NCBI GenBank assembly: GCA_900766265.1
Contig: CAAFUS010000010.1
Coordinates: 530,123 to 594,122, forward strand
Reading direction: 5' to 3'
Origin: Pseudomonadaceae bacterium
GTDB taxonomy: Bacteria > Pseudomonadota > Gammaproteobacteria > Pseudomonadales > Pseudomonadaceae
Length of the DNA: 64,000 nt
The number at the start of each line of letters is the position of its first letter. The first letter of the stretch is position 1. Below the pieces are notes generated by a model. It had not been told where the DNA came from. It worked only from the letters and a program-made list of their open reading frames with translations, and made no database searches. The position numbers and the translations under genes are program-made. Below, in pieces: positions 25,302 to 34,767 of the stretch.

Positions 25302-26381
25302 TCAGGCGACAGGACCTTCGGTCACCGCCACAGCCCCCTGGCGCGGCCAGGCGTTGAGCACCGCCTTGAAGAGCGTGGCCAGCGGGATCGCGAAGAACAC
25401 GCCCCAGAATCCCCACAGCCCACCGAACAGCAGCACCGCGCAGATAATCGCCACCGGATGCAGGTTCACCGCCTCGGAGAACAGCAGCGGCACCAGCACG
25501 TTGCCGTCCAGCGCCTGGATGATCGCGTAGGCCACCATCAGGTAGATGAACTGATCGCCCCAGCCCCACTGGAACAGGCCGATCAATGCAATAGGGACGG
25601 TTACCACCGCGGCGCCGATATAGGGAACCACAACGGAAAACCCGACTAGCAGTGCTAGCAGCGCAGCGTAATTGAGACCGAGCAAGGCGAACACCACGTA
25701 GGACACGGCGCCGACGATCAGAATTTCGATCGACTTGCCACGAATGTAATTGGCGATCTGCAGGTTCATCTCCTGGGCGACCTGTGTGATCAGGCCACGC
25801 TCTCGGGGCAGATAACCGCTGATCCAGTCGCTGATCTGCTGGCGGTCCTTGAGGAAGAAGAACACCAGAATCGGCACAAGCACAAGATAGATCATCAACC
25901 CGAGCAACAGCGGCAGGCTGGCCAGCGACGAGGTCAGCGCGATATGGCCGAAGCGACCGAACTCGCCACGGATCGCGTCGATGCCGCGCAGCACCTGCTC
26001 CTGGGTGATCAGTTGCGGATAGCTCTCTGGAAGCAGCAGCAACAGCGACTGCCATTCGACCAGCATTCGCGGCAGCTCGTTGATCAACGTGAAGCCCTGC
26101 TGCCAGAGCAGCGGCACGAGAATCAGGATGCACACCGACAAGGCCCCGACGAACAACGCGAACACCAGCCAGACGGCGGCCAGATGGGACATGCGCAAAC
26201 GCTCCAGCGTGCCGACCACCCCCTGCATGAGAAAGGCCAGCACCAGGCCGGCGATGACCGGAGCGAGCATCCTCCCGAGCGTCAGGACCAGCACGAATGC
26301 CAGGACCAGTAACACCGCCAGGACCACAGCCTCCTCATCGGAGAAATAGCGATGCATCCAACCGCGTAGAACCTTGAGCAT
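25302..26381 (-). CDS. perM: AI-2E family transporter (PerM-like permease)
   Basis: 359-residue inner-membrane protein of the AI-2E/UPF0118 family with about eight hydrophobic helices (for example VLAVLLVLAFVLVLTLGRML near residue 19 and PYIGAAVVTVPIALIGLFQW near 265). The core signature around GFSVVVPYIGA is present. In Pseudomonas the perM/tusA-like/bepA block lies beside bcp as here. Transport substrate unknown. Confidence 0.9.
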   Translation of the reverse strand: MLKVLRGWMHRYFSDEEAVVLAVLLVLAFVLVLTLGRMLAPVIAGLVLAFLMQGVVGTLERLRMSHLAAVWLVFALFVGALSVCILILVPLLWQQGFTLINELPRMLVEWQSLLLLLPESYPQLITQEQVLRGIDAIRGEFGRFGHIALTSSLASLPLLLGLMIYLVLVPILVFFFLKDRQQISDWISGYLPRERGLITQVAQEMNLQIANYIRGKSIEILIVGAVSYVVFALLGLNYAALLALLVGFSVVVPYIGAAVVTVPIALIGLFQWGWGDQFIYLMVAYAIIQALDGNVLVPLLFSEAVNLHPVAIICAVLLFGGLWGFWGVFFAIPLATLFKAVLNAWPRQGAVAVTEGPVA

Positions 26382-26399
26382 GCGACTCCTTGTTGGCCT

Positions 26400-26651
26400 T
26401 CAGGCCTTTCGCAACCAGTAACGATAAATGCCGGCATCCGCCTCTTCACGCAGCAACGCATGCCCGGCCAGATTGGCGAAACTGCGAAAGTCGCGCTGCG
26501 AACCGGGATCGGTCGCGGTCACCTTGAGGACCGCCCCGCTGGCCAGCCGGTTGAGCTCCAGCTTCGCCTTGAGCAGGGGCATCGGGCACTCCAGCCCGCA
26601 GGCGTCCAGCTCGGCCGCGACGGGGATGTCGCCGTTTGCTGCGTCATTCAT
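26400..26651 (-). CDS. TusA/SirA-like sulfurtransferase
   Basis: 83-residue TusA-family protein. The signature CGLECPMPLLKAK holds the sulfur-carrying Cys and the CPxP motif. The ATG at 26651 has GGAGAC upstream; the frame to 26666 is rejected. It lies 18 bp upstream of perM in the same operon. TusA relays sulfur for tRNA thiolation, but this family also includes persulfide carriers of unknown partner; not necessarily the main TusA. Confidence 0.88.
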   Translation of the reverse strand: MNDAANGDIPVAAELDACGLECPMPLLKAKLELNRLASGAVLKVTATDPGSQRDFRSFANLAGHALLREEADAGIYRYWLRKA

Positions 26652-26758
26652 GATCAGTCTCCACAAAGGTCGTCAGGATACCGAGCAGGGCCCACCTCTG
26701 GCCAGCCGGCCAACCTCGACGCTACAGTAAGCGCTCTCACGCAACCCGAGCTTTCTGG

Positions 26759-28189
26759 ATGAAACTGCTGCGCCCCACCCTGCTGACGCTGGCCTGCCTG
26801 CTTGCGGCGCCCGTACCGGCCAACGACCTGCCGTCGCTGGGCGATGCCAGTTCTGGCATCGTTTCACCCGAGCAGGAATACCAGCTCGGGCGCGCCTGGC
26901 TGAGCATGCTGCGCGGCCAGGTCAAACAGATTTCCGACCCGCTCCTGAAGGATTACGTCGAGAGCAGCGTCTATCGCCTGGCAGAAAGCAGCCAGCTGCA
27001 GGACAGGCGCCTCGAGTTCATCCTGCTCGACAGTCCCCAGCTGAACGCCTTTGCCGCTCCCGGTGGAATCATTGGCGTCAACGGCGGCCTCTTCACCAAC
27101 GCACAGACCGAGTCCGAGTACGCCTCCGTGCTCGCCCATGAACTGGCCCACCTGTCCCAACGCCATTTCGCCCGTGGCCTGGAAGCCCAGCAGCGCATGC
27201 AGTTGCCGGTAATGGCCGCCCTGCTCGCCGGCGTCGTCGCCGCCGCGGCGGGCGCGGGCGATGCCGGCATCGCGGCGATCGCCTCGACCCAGGCCGCCGC
27301 TATCCAGGAACAGCGGCGCTTCTCCCGGCAGAACGAACAGGAGGCCGACCGCATCGGCCTGGTCAACTTGGAGCGGGCCGGCTACGACCCCCGCGCCATG
27401 CCGATGATGTTCGAACGCCTGATGCGCCAGTACCGTTACGATCAGCGGCCACCGGAGTTCCTGCTGACACACCCGGTGACCGAATCGCGCATCGCCGACA
27501 CCCGCAACCGGGCCGAACAGTTCGCCCGCGGAGGCGCCGAGGACAGCCTGCGCTACCAGTTGCTGCGCGCACGCGTCCAGCTTCGTTTCGAAAGCTCCCC
27601 GGGCGCCGGGGCCAAGCGCTTCAGGGCCATGCTCAACGAGGACCCGACGCTCGATGCCGCGCGCTATGGCCTGGCGCTGGCCCAGATCAAGTCCGGCCAG
27701 CTTGACGAAGCAGGCGAAAGCCTGCGGCCGCTGTTGCAGGGCGCCCCGGACAACCCGCTCTACAACCTGGCGCAGACCGAGCTGGACATCACCGCAAATC
27801 GCCTACCCCAGGCCATGCAGCGTATGCAGCGCATGCGGAGCCTCTACCCCAACAACTACCCGATCCAGCAGATGTATATCGACGTGCTGCTCAAGCAGGG
27901 CGAGACGGCCGAAGCCGAACGCGCGCTCGACGAACTCGTCGGGCGCCGCAGCAGGGATCCGGATATCTGGTATCAGGTTGCGGAAGTGCGCGGACTGAGT
28001 GGCAACATCGTCGGACTGCACCAGGCGCGTGCCGAGTACTTTGCGCTGGTCGGTGATTATGACCAGGCGATCCAGCAGCTGGGGCTGGCCAAGCGACGCT
28101 CGCCGAACTTCCAACTGGCTTCGCGCATCGATGCCCGCGAGCGGCAGATGATCGAAGAACAGCGGATGGTGAAGGACATGATGCGCTGA
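26759..28189 (+). CDS. bepA: Beta-barrel assembly-enhancing protease BepA (M48)
   Basis: 476-residue periplasmic metalloprotease and chaperone of outer-membrane protein quality control. A signal peptide (cleavage after VPA) precedes an M48 domain with zinc motif HELAH at residues 127-131 and the third ligand in NEQEADRIG near 195. The C-terminal half is TPR-like (from about residue 285). Divergent from the tusA-like gene and convergent with nadA. Confidence 0.93.
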   Translation: MKLLRPTLLTLACLLAAPVPANDLPSLGDASSGIVSPEQEYQLGRAWLSMLRGQVKQISDPLLKDYVESSVYRLAESSQLQDRRLEFILLDSPQLNAFAAPGGIIGVNGGLFTNAQTESEYASVLAHELAHLSQRHFARGLEAQQRMQLPVMAALLAGVVAAAAGAGDAGIAAIASTQAAAIQEQRRFSRQNEQEADRIGLVNLERAGYDPRAMPMMFERLMRQYRYDQRPPEFLLTHPVTESRIADTRNRAEQFARGGAEDSLRYQLLRARVQLRFESSPGAGAKRFRAMLNEDPTLDAARYGLALAQIKSGQLDEAGESLRPLLQGAPDNPLYNLAQTELDITANRLPQAMQRMQRMRSLYPNNYPIQQMYIDVLLKQGETAEAERALDELVGRRSRDPDIWYQVAEVRGLSGNIVGLHQARAEYFALVGDYDQAIQQLGLAKRRSPNFQLASRIDARERQMIEEQRMVKDMMR

Positions 28190-28196
28190 GCCGCGC

Positions 28197-28217
28197 GGCA
28201 ACGCCTCAGGCGTTGCC
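28197..28217. terminator. Hairpin at the bepA/nadA convergence
   Basis: GGCAACGCCT and AGGCGTTGCC are perfect inverted arms around one base, spanning the nadA stop codon. Probably acts as a bidirectional terminator, without T-tract. Confidence 0.6.
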
Positions 28218-29264
28218 GGCGAGCTTCAACCGCGCGGCCTGGGTGAAATCCAGCATCCGTTTCAATGGCTTGACGGCACGAGGCACCAGCGCCGGGTCGA
28301 CGAAGATCTCGTTGCTGCCAAGCCGCAGGCATTCCAGGGTGCGCTCCAACGTATTCATCGCCATCCACGGACAGTGGGCGCAGCTGCGGCAGGCTGCCCC
28401 GTTGCCCGCCGTGGGCGCCTCGATGAACTGCTTGTCGGGGCATAGCTGCTGCATCTTGTAGAAAATGCCCCGGTCAGTAGCCACGATGAACTCGGGATGG
28501 GGAAGCGTCTGCGCGGCCTTGATCAGCTGGCTTGTCGATCCCACCGCGTCGGCCAGACGCACCACGGCCTCCGGAGATTCGGGGTGCACCAAGATCGCGG
28601 CGTGCGGGTACAGGGCCTTCATGTCCTCGAGCTGCTTTGCCTTGAATTCCTCGTGGACGATGCAGGCACCATCCCAGAGCAGCATGTCCGCGCCGGTCTC
28701 GCGCTGCACGTACTGCCCCAGATGCTTGTCCGGCGCCCAGAGGATCTTTTCGCCGTTATCCATCAGGCTTTCGACGATATCCAGGGCGCAGCTGGAGGTC
28801 ACCACCCAATCGGCCCGCGCCTTGACTGCCGCCGAGGTGTTCGCATAGACCACCACGGTGCGTTCGGGATGCTGGTCGCAGAACGCCGAGAACTCATCGA
28901 CCGGGCATCCGAGGTCCAGCGAGCAGGTCGCCTCAAGCGTGGGCATCAGCACGCGCTTTTCGGGATTGAGGATCTTTGCGGTCTCGCCCATGAACCTGAC
29001 GCCGGCGACCACAACCGTCGTGGCCGGATGCTCGTTGCCGAAGCGCGCCATCTCCAGAGAGTCGGCCACGCAGCCGCCGGTCTGCTCGGCCAGCGCCTGG
29101 ATCACCGGGTCGCAGTAGTAATGCGCGACCAGCACCGCGTTCTGCCGGATCAGCTCCTGGGCGATGTCCTGACGCAACCGTGCCTCCTGATCGGGTGTCA
29201 GCGGCTTGGGCTGTTTGGCTGCCAGATGAGCCTGTACGAGAATGCGTTCGGCGATTTCGCTCAT
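28206..29264 (-). CDS. nadA: Quinolinate synthase (NadA)
   Basis: 352 residues. A [4Fe-4S] enzyme making quinolinate from iminoaspartate and DHAP for NAD synthesis. Conserved motifs are AHYYCDPVIQALAEQ, GVRFMGETAKILNPEK, VYANTSAAVKA and the cluster cysteines in YYCD, TSSCALDI and GAACRSCAHCPWM. The start at 29264 (MSEIAERILVQAH) is chosen by homology over the 72-bp longer frame. Confidence 0.96.
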   Translation of the reverse strand: MSEIAERILVQAHLAAKQPKPLTPDQEARLRQDIAQELIRQNAVLVAHYYCDPVIQALAEQTGGCVADSLEMARFGNEHPATTVVVAGVRFMGETAKILNPEKRVLMPTLEATCSLDLGCPVDEFSAFCDQHPERTVVVYANTSAAVKARADWVVTSSCALDIVESLMDNGEKILWAPDKHLGQYVQRETGADMLLWDGACIVHEEFKAKQLEDMKALYPHAAILVHPESPEAVVRLADAVGSTSQLIKAAQTLPHPEFIVATDRGIFYKMQQLCPDKQFIEAPTAGNGAACRSCAHCPWMAMNTLERTLECLRLGSNEIFVDPALVPRAVKPLKRMLDFTQAARLKLAGNA

Positions 29265-29443
29265 GTTAGGACCTGCGAGCAACGGTTGGCGCATGGCATT
29301 CGATTGTACCCCGACCACGGCGCACCTGAATGACATCAGACGGTCAACGAGGCCATGGGACGCCTCAACGGGATGGGGATACTAGCGAAGCGCCTTCGGC
29401 GAGGGAAGCAGCTCGCCCGAAGCCAATTAAAAAGGCAGATACG

Positions 29444-29476
29444 AAAAAGCCGAAAACCCTGGAGTTTTCGGCTTTT
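29444..29476 (-). terminator. Rho-independent terminator after tRNA-Lys
   Basis: On the minus strand AAGCCGAAAAC and GGTTTTCGGCTT form a long stem followed by TTTTT; it starts 18 bp past the tRNA 3' end. Confidence 0.88.
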
Positions 29477-29493
29477 GTTCGTCTCGAGCAATC

Positions 29494-29569
29494 TGGTGGG
29501 TCGTGTAGGATTCGAACCTACGACCAATTGGTTAAAAGCCAACTGCTCTACCAACTGAGCTAACGACCC
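29494..29569 (-). tRNA. tRNA-Lys(TTT)
   Basis: 76-nt tRNA on the minus strand with acceptor GGGTCGT/ACGACCC, D-loop AGCTCAGTTGGTAGAGC, anticodon loop CTTTTAA (anticodon TTT), T-loop GTTCGAATC and encoded CCA. It lies downstream of queC, as in other Pseudomonas. Confidence 0.98.
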
Positions 29570-29627
29570 GATGCGGAGCGCATGATACTGATTTGATTGA
29601 GGAAATCAACCTTTCCCGAAAAATATT

Positions 29628-30302
29628 TCAGACATAGCGCGTCGGATCGGCGATTCCGGCCTCGCGAAAGCCGGCCGCGCGCAGCCGACAACTGTCGCAT
29701 TTGCCGCAGGCGCGGCCGTCAACGTCCGCCTGGTAGCACGAAACGGTCAGGCCATAATCGACACCCAATCGCTGCCCGGCCTGCACGATCTGCGCCTTGC
29801 TCAACATCTGCAATGGGGCGCGGATCCTGAAGCCCTGCCCTTCGACACCCGCCTTGGTCGCGAGGTTGGCGACCTGCTCGAACGCCGAGACGAACTCGGG
29901 ACGGCAATCGGGATAGCCTGAATAATCCACCGCGTTGACGCCGATGAAGATGTCCCTGGCACCGAGCACTTCGGCCCAGCCGAGCGCCAGCGACAGGAAC
30001 ACCGTGTTGCGCGCCGGCACGTAGGTGACCGGAATCCCCTCGCCCGGAGTTTCGGGCACGTCGATCCGCTCATCGGTCAGCGCAGAACCGCCGATACCAT
30101 TGAGGTCGAGCCCGATCACCTTGTGTTCCCTGACTCCCAGCTGCGCCGCGACACGCTCAGCTGCCTGCAGCTCGGCGCGATGCCGCTGGCCATAGTCGAA
30201 GCTCATGCTGTAACAGCTGTAGCCCTCGGCCTGCGCCATGGCGACCACGGTTGCCGAGTCCAGCCCGCCCGAAAGCAGAACGACCGCTCTTTTCGCATTC
30301 AT
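29628..30302 (-). CDS. queC: 7-cyano-7-deazaguanine synthase (QueC)
   Basis: 224 residues. Converts CDG to preQ0 with ATP and ammonia in queuosine synthesis. The PP-loop VVLLSGGLDSATV is at the N-terminus and the zinc site is CxxxCxxCxxC-like in SCYQADVDGRACGKCDSCRL. It lies 15 bp downstream of queE in the cpoB-queE-queC arrangement. Confidence 0.97.
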   Translation of the reverse strand: MNAKRAVVLLSGGLDSATVVAMAQAEGYSCYSMSFDYGQRHRAELQAAERVAAQLGVREHKVIGLDLNGIGGSALTDERIDVPETPGEGIPVTYVPARNTVFLSLALGWAEVLGARDIFIGVNAVDYSGYPDCRPEFVSAFEQVANLATKAGVEGQGFRIRAPLQMLSKAQIVQAGQRLGVDYGLTVSCYQADVDGRACGKCDSCRLRAAGFREAGIADPTRYV

Positions 30303-30317
30303 GTCCTTGGCTCCGGC

Positions 30318-30965
30318 TCAGTGTCCCGGCTCGTCATTCCAGAGCAGCTTGTGCAGCTGCAGCTGGAAACGAACCGGCAGGTTATCGTCGATGATCCATC
30401 CGGCCAGCGCACGGGGGTCGATCTGGCCATGGCTGGGGGAAAACAGTACGTCGCCGACACGCTCGTCGAGCCGGTACTCGATGAGCTTGCTCACCGCCCA
30501 ATCGTAATCCTCACGCGAGCAGATAACGAACTTGAGCTGATCGTGGCGCGTGAGGAGCGCGATGTTCTCGTACCGATTGCGGCTCATCTCGCCCGAACCC
30601 GGCGTTTTGAGGTCAACGACACGACTAACGCGCTGGTCAACGCGGGAGACGTCCAGGGCGCCACTGGTTTCCAACGATACCTGATAGCCCGCATCGCACA
30701 GCTGTTCGAGCAGCGGTATGCAGTCAGGCTGAGCTAGAGGCTCACCCCCGGTCACGCAGACGTGGCGAGCCTTGAACGTCGCGACACGCTCGAGGATCAC
30801 CTCGAGCGAATGGATTTCACCGCCGCTGAAGGCATAGGCGGTGTCGCAGTAACGACAGCGCAGGGGACAGCCGGTCAGGCGAACGAACACCGTCGGCAAG
30901 CCGCTGGTACGCGACTCCCCCTGCAACGAGTGGAAGATCTCGGTGATACGCAGGGTGTTATGCAT
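30318..30965 (-). CDS. queE: 7-carboxy-7-deazaguanine synthase (QueE)
   Basis: 215-residue radical SAM enzyme making CDG from CPH4. The cluster motif is CPLRCRYC (CX3CX2C) near residue 31, with FVRLTGCPL before it and VTGGEPLAQPD near 75. The ATG at 30965 (MHNTLRITEIFHSLQGE) is preferred over the 11-residue extension. Confidence 0.96.
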   Translation of the reverse strand: MHNTLRITEIFHSLQGESRTSGLPTVFVRLTGCPLRCRYCDTAYAFSGGEIHSLEVILERVATFKARHVCVTGGEPLAQPDCIPLLEQLCDAGYQVSLETSGALDVSRVDQRVSRVVDLKTPGSGEMSRNRYENIALLTRHDQLKFVICSREDYDWAVSKLIEYRLDERVGDVLFSPSHGQIDPRALAGWIIDDNLPVRFQLQLHKLLWNDEPGH

Positions 30966-31033
30966 AAAGGCCACGGGCGTGACGGCGAAACAGGCCATCC
31001 GCCTCCGTTGCGTTAAAAGAAGCGCATCCTAAC

Positions 31034-31058
31034 GAAAAACCCGCGCGGTGCGCGGGCT
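31034..31058 (-). terminator. Rho-independent terminator after cpoB
   Basis: On the minus strand GCCCGCGCACCGCGCGGG folds into a G+C stem followed by TTTTTCG. It separates the tol-pal-cpoB operon from queE. Confidence 0.88.
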
Positions 31059-31078
31059 TCGATACAACACGGACGCGG

Positions 31079-31900
31079 TTAGCGGCGGAGCTGCCGCTGC
31101 GCCAGTTGCGCAGCGGAGCTGTTCGGGTACTGCGAGATCACCTCGCGCAATATCCCCTGGGCCCGGTCACGATTGCCAAGTCTGAGCTCGACATCGGCAA
31201 GCTTGTAGAGCGAGTCCGGTACCTTGGCGTGATTCGGGTATGCCTGGCTGACCTTCGCGAAGGCCTGCCCTGCGGCTTGCAGGTCACCCTTGGCCAGATT
31301 CACTTCTCCCAGCCAGTACTGCGCATTGCCGGCGTACTGGCTTTGCGGGTAGCGGCGCAGGAAAGCGGCGAATGCCTGGCTCGCCTTGTCAAAGTCCTTG
31401 GCCTTGATGAGGTCGAATGCAGCGTCGTAATACAGCTTTTCATTCGCCGGATCGGCTGATTGGTTGCCCGACTGAGCCTGCTGGGCCGGCTCGCTTGGCG
31501 TTCCACTGGCATCGATGGCGCCAGCGGTCGAAGAATTCTGTGTGCCCACGGCTCCGGCGGATGCTCCGCTGGAGAGGCGTCTGTCAAGATCTTGGTAACG
31601 CTCCAGCCCTTCCCTCTGGAGTTGCTGGATCTGGTTCTGCTGCTGTTCGACCATGCCGCGCAATTGCGCGATTTCTTCCTGCATCTGCTGCAGCTGGATG
31701 AACAACATGCCCTGCGCCGAAGACGGGGCATTTACCCCGCCCTCGGCGTAAGCACCACCAGTGTCCTGCCGCGCAGCGGGATAACCCGAGCCACCGGAAC
31801 CGGCGGACTGCGAGTCATACTCGACCACGGGCACCTGAGCCATCGCATGAAGCGGAAGGCTGAGAGACAGGACTGTCAGAGCACGGCGGTACTTACGCAT
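31079..31900 (-). CDS. cpoB: Cell division coordinator CpoB (YbgF)
   Basis: 273-residue periplasmic protein. A signal peptide (cleavage after AMA) is followed by a coiled coil (MLFIQLQQMQEEIAQLRGMV near residue 65) that trimerises, a low-complexity linker and C-terminal TPRs (from about residue 150). CpoB coordinates peptidoglycan synthesis with Tol-driven outer-membrane constriction. It lies 6 bp after pal. Confidence 0.95.
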   Translation of the reverse strand: MRKYRRALTVLSLSLPLHAMAQVPVVEYDSQSAGSGGSGYPAARQDTGGAYAEGGVNAPSSAQGMLFIQLQQMQEEIAQLRGMVEQQQNQIQQLQREGLERYQDLDRRLSSGASAGAVGTQNSSTAGAIDASGTPSEPAQQAQSGNQSADPANEKLYYDAAFDLIKAKDFDKASQAFAAFLRRYPQSQYAGNAQYWLGEVNLAKGDLQAAGQAFAKVSQAYPNHAKVPDSLYKLADVELRLGNRDRAQGILREVISQYPNSSAAQLAQRQLRR

Positions 31901-31906
31901 GGCAGC

Positions 31907-32413
31907 TTACTTACGCAGCTCTACGCGACGATTCTGAGCCCAGGACTGCTCGTCATTGCCGGTAGCGACAGGACGCTCTTCGCCGTAGGAAACGACTTCC
32001 AGCTGAGCAGGGGAAACGCCCTGCAGAACCAGGTAGCGCTGAACCGCCTTCGAGCGACGCTCGCCCAGAGCCATGTTGTATTCGCGGGTACCGCGCTCGT
32101 CGGTGTGACCTTCCAGAACGACGCGAGCACCATTGCCTTTCAGATCACGAGCGTGAACGTCCAGAGCGCGCATGGCTTCCGGCTTCAGGTCGGAGCTGTC
32201 GTATTCGAAGTAGAAGGTGGTGATCGCACGCAGAGCAGCTTCTTCGCTCATGCTGCCGTCTACGGAACCGGTACCGGCACCGTAACCAGCGTTCGGATCG
32301 ATGCCAGTGGCAGCGCCTTCGCCCGAATCGTCACCACCTTTGGACGAACAACCAACCGCTACGGCCAGGGACAGCGCCAGCACAGCAAACTTACCGAATT
32401 TCAGCATTTCCAT
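31907..32413 (-). CDS. pal: Peptidoglycan-associated lipoprotein Pal
   Basis: 168 residues, almost identical to P. aeruginosa OprL as recalled. Lipobox AVAVGC gives the lipidated Cys21 or so. The C-terminal OmpA-like domain has the peptidoglycan-binding motif EGHTDERGTREYNMALGERR. Anchors the outer membrane to the cell wall and binds TolB. Confidence 0.98.
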   Translation of the reverse strand: MEMLKFGKFAVLALSLAVAVGCSSKGGDDSGEGAATGIDPNAGYGAGTGSVDGSMSEEAALRAITTFYFEYDSSDLKPEAMRALDVHARDLKGNGARVVLEGHTDERGTREYNMALGERRSKAVQRYLVLQGVSPAQLEVVSYGEERPVATGNDEQSWAQNRRVELRK

Positions 32414-32470
32414 GATGTAACTCCTAACAACCCCAGGTGTGTGTTTTTGGTTTTAACGCTAAGTACCGCA

Positions 32471-33772
32471 TCAGTTCAGGTAAGGGGACCAGGATGGCTC
32501 ACGGACTTCGCCTTGAGCGGTAGGAATCGGGAGCCTTACTCGGCCATTGATGGACGCGAGCATCAAGACTCCCCGGCCCTGCTGGCGGGTGGCGTAGATT
32601 AGCATGGTGCCATTGGGCGCAACAGTGGGCGATTCATCCAAACTGGTATCCGTTAATATGCGCAGGTTACCGCGCTGCAGATCCTGGGCGGCGACCTTGA
32701 AGTTGGTGTAGCCATCCTGACGATGAATCATGACCAGGGTCTTCTCATCGGCGGAAAGTTTCGGGTTGGCGTTGTAGTTTCCAACAAAGGTCACACGCTC
32801 CGGCGTATTGCTGCCAATACGCTGTTTATATATCTGCGGCTTACCGGCCCGATCGGAAGTGAAATAAATCGTCTGGCCGTCAGCGCCCCAGAAAGGTTCT
32901 GTATCAATCGCGTAATGATTGGTCAGACGCTGCAAGTTACGCGTCCCCAGATCCATCACGTAAATCTCCGGGTTACCGTCTTTCGACAACACGAAAGCCA
33001 GACGGTTGCCATCAGGGGAGAACGCAGGCGCGCCGTTGAGGCCTTCGAAATTGGTGATCTGCTCACGACGACCGGTATCGACGTGCTGGATGAAGATGCG
33101 CGGACGACGCTGCTCGAAGGATACATAGGCGATGCGCTTGCCATCGGGAGCGAAGCGCGGCGACAGGATCGGCTCGCGAGACTGAAGCAGGGTCACGGCG
33201 CGGGCGCCGTCGTAATCCGAGCGCTGCAGGGTATAGCGAGTGTTGTTCCCGCCGACACTTTCCGCCGTCACGTAGAGCAGACGCGTCGAGAACGCGCCCT
33301 TGATGCCGGTCAGCTTCTCGAAGGACTGGTCAGCCACGTAGTGAGCCATGTCGCGCAGCTGATCGGGCGTACCGCCGACGGTGCCGGTCATGACCTGCTG
33401 TTCGGTGGAGACGTTGTAGACCTCGAACTGCACCTGAAGACGACCACCGGCCGGCTGGATGTTGCCGACCATCACGTACTGCGCACCGAGCGCCTTCCAG
33501 TCGCGATAGATAATCTCGCTGCCACGGGTCGGCAGGCTGATCATGTTCTGGCGCGGCAACGGTTCGAAGATACCGGAGTTGCGCAAGTCGTTGCCGACGA
33601 TCTGGGAAATGTCTTCCGGCAGCACGGTACCGCCCTGCCAGCCGAAAGGCACCACTGCGATGGGAATCGCCCGGTCCGCGCCACTGGTGACCAGAATGTT
33701 TTTTTCCTGTGCCCCGGCAAAGCCGGCAAGACAGCAGAGGGCGACTAGGAAACCTCGGAGAGTGTTGATCAC
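32471..33772 (-). CDS. tolB: Tol-Pal system beta-propeller protein TolB
   Basis: 433-residue periplasmic protein with signal peptide (cleavage after AGA), an N-terminal alpha/beta domain (AIPIAVVPFGW) and a six-bladed propeller with repeated SPDGxR/FSPDGNRLAF-type motifs. Binds Pal and TolA. The start overlaps the tolA stop by 4 bp (ATGA), implying translational coupling. Confidence 0.98.
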   Translation of the reverse strand: MINTLRGFLVALCCLAGFAGAQEKNILVTSGADRAIPIAVVPFGWQGGTVLPEDISQIVGNDLRNSGIFEPLPRQNMISLPTRGSEIIYRDWKALGAQYVMVGNIQPAGGRLQVQFEVYNVSTEQQVMTGTVGGTPDQLRDMAHYVADQSFEKLTGIKGAFSTRLLYVTAESVGGNNTRYTLQRSDYDGARAVTLLQSREPILSPRFAPDGKRIAYVSFEQRRPRIFIQHVDTGRREQITNFEGLNGAPAFSPDGNRLAFVLSKDGNPEIYVMDLGTRNLQRLTNHYAIDTEPFWGADGQTIYFTSDRAGKPQIYKQRIGSNTPERVTFVGNYNANPKLSADEKTLVMIHRQDGYTNFKVAAQDLQRGNLRILTDTSLDESPTVAPNGTMLIYATRQQGRGVLMLASINGRVRLPIPTAQGEVREPSWSPYLN

Positions 33773-34767
33773 AACGCAAGATCCTCTGGCGTGAAAGTCA
33801 TGTTGAAGGAACGGTACGGCTGGAACTCCTGCGGCGACAATCCCTGCATTTCGGTCAGTCGTCCGATGTTCTTAACCGCCGCCACCGCAGAATTATCGAA
33901 AGGCGCATCGCCACTGGAGCGCGCCACGCTGACATTGGTGATCGTGCCGTCGGGAAGCATGTTCACTCGCAATACCACGGTCATGTTGTTACGGGCCGAC
34001 GGCGGCCTGGACCAGCCCTCGGCTGCGCGCAGACGAATCAGGTCATCGAAATTGCCGGCCACCTGGTCACCCTGGGTGTCCGCCATCGCCTGCTGCCTTT
34101 CGGTCGTATCGGACAGCAGTTCGGCAAGCGCCTGCGCTTTCTTATCCTCCGCTGCTTTGCGTGCAGCCTCCGCTGCCGCTTTTTTCTTGGCTTCTTCAGC
34201 CGCTTTCTTCTTGGCCGCCTCGGCTGCCGCTTTTTTCTTCGCTTCTTCGGCTGCTGCTTTTTTCTTGGCCTCTTCAGCCGCTGCCTTTTTCTTCGCCTCT
34301 TCGGCCGCCGACTTTTTCTTCGCCTCCTCCTCGGCCTTCTTGCGCGCAAGATCAGCCTGGCGTTTCTTCTCGGCGGCCTTGGCCTCTTCGACCTTCTTAG
34401 CCTCGGCCTGTTTGGCTGCGGCAGCCTTCACAGCTTCGGCCTTTCGAGCCTCCTCTAGCTTCTTTTGTTCCGCCGCCTGCGCCTGCTTTTGCTGCTCGAG
34501 CTTACGCTGTTCAAGCTGTTCGGTTTCGTACTGCTTGGCAGCGGTCTTCTTGGCCTCGCCCGCAATCTTCTGGTTGGTCTGAGTGGTGGCCTGGCTCTGT
34601 GACTTCAGCTGGTAGAGGGTGGCCTGCACCACCGGCTTGGAGGGCGGGAGCTCAGGCGTCATCGAAAAACTGACGAACAGCATCCCGAAAATGATCACGT
34701 GCAGCCCCACCGCCAGCACGGTGGGCCAGAAATAGCTCTGCGACGAGGAGCGCGGCGTTTGCTGCAT
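33769..34767 (-). CDS. tolA: Cell envelope integrity protein TolA
   Basis: 332 residues. One N-terminal transmembrane helix (VLAVGLHVIIFGMLFVSF), a long Ala/Lys/Glu helix (about residues 60-215) built of repeated EAKKKAAAE units, and a C-terminal globular domain (from about 235) that contacts TolB/Pal. Energised by TolQR and the proton gradient. Overlaps tolR by 1 bp and tolB by 4 bp. Confidence 0.97.
   Translation of the reverse strand: MQQTPRSSSQSYFWPTVLAVGLHVIIFGMLFVSFSMTPELPPSKPVVQATLYQLKSQSQATTQTNQKIAGEAKKTAAKQYETEQLEQRKLEQQKQAQAAEQKKLEEARKAEAVKAAAAKQAEAKKVEEAKAAEKKRQADLARKKAEEEAKKKSAAEEAKKKAAAEEAKKKAAAEEAKKKAAAEAAKKKAAEEAKKKAAAEAARKAAEDKKAQALAELLSDTTERQQAMADTQGDQVAGNFDDLIRLRAAEGWSRPPSARNNMTVVLRVNMLPDGTITNVSVARSSGDAPFDNSAVAAVKNIGRLTEMQGLSPQEFQPYRSFNMTFTPEDLAL
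34157..34360 (-). repeat. Internal repeats of tolA
   Basis: The helical domain of TolA is encoded by about seven near-identical units of roughly 30 bp (EAKKKAAAE-type). Such a tract can change copy number by slippage, altering the span of TolA across the periplasm. Confidence 0.75.
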
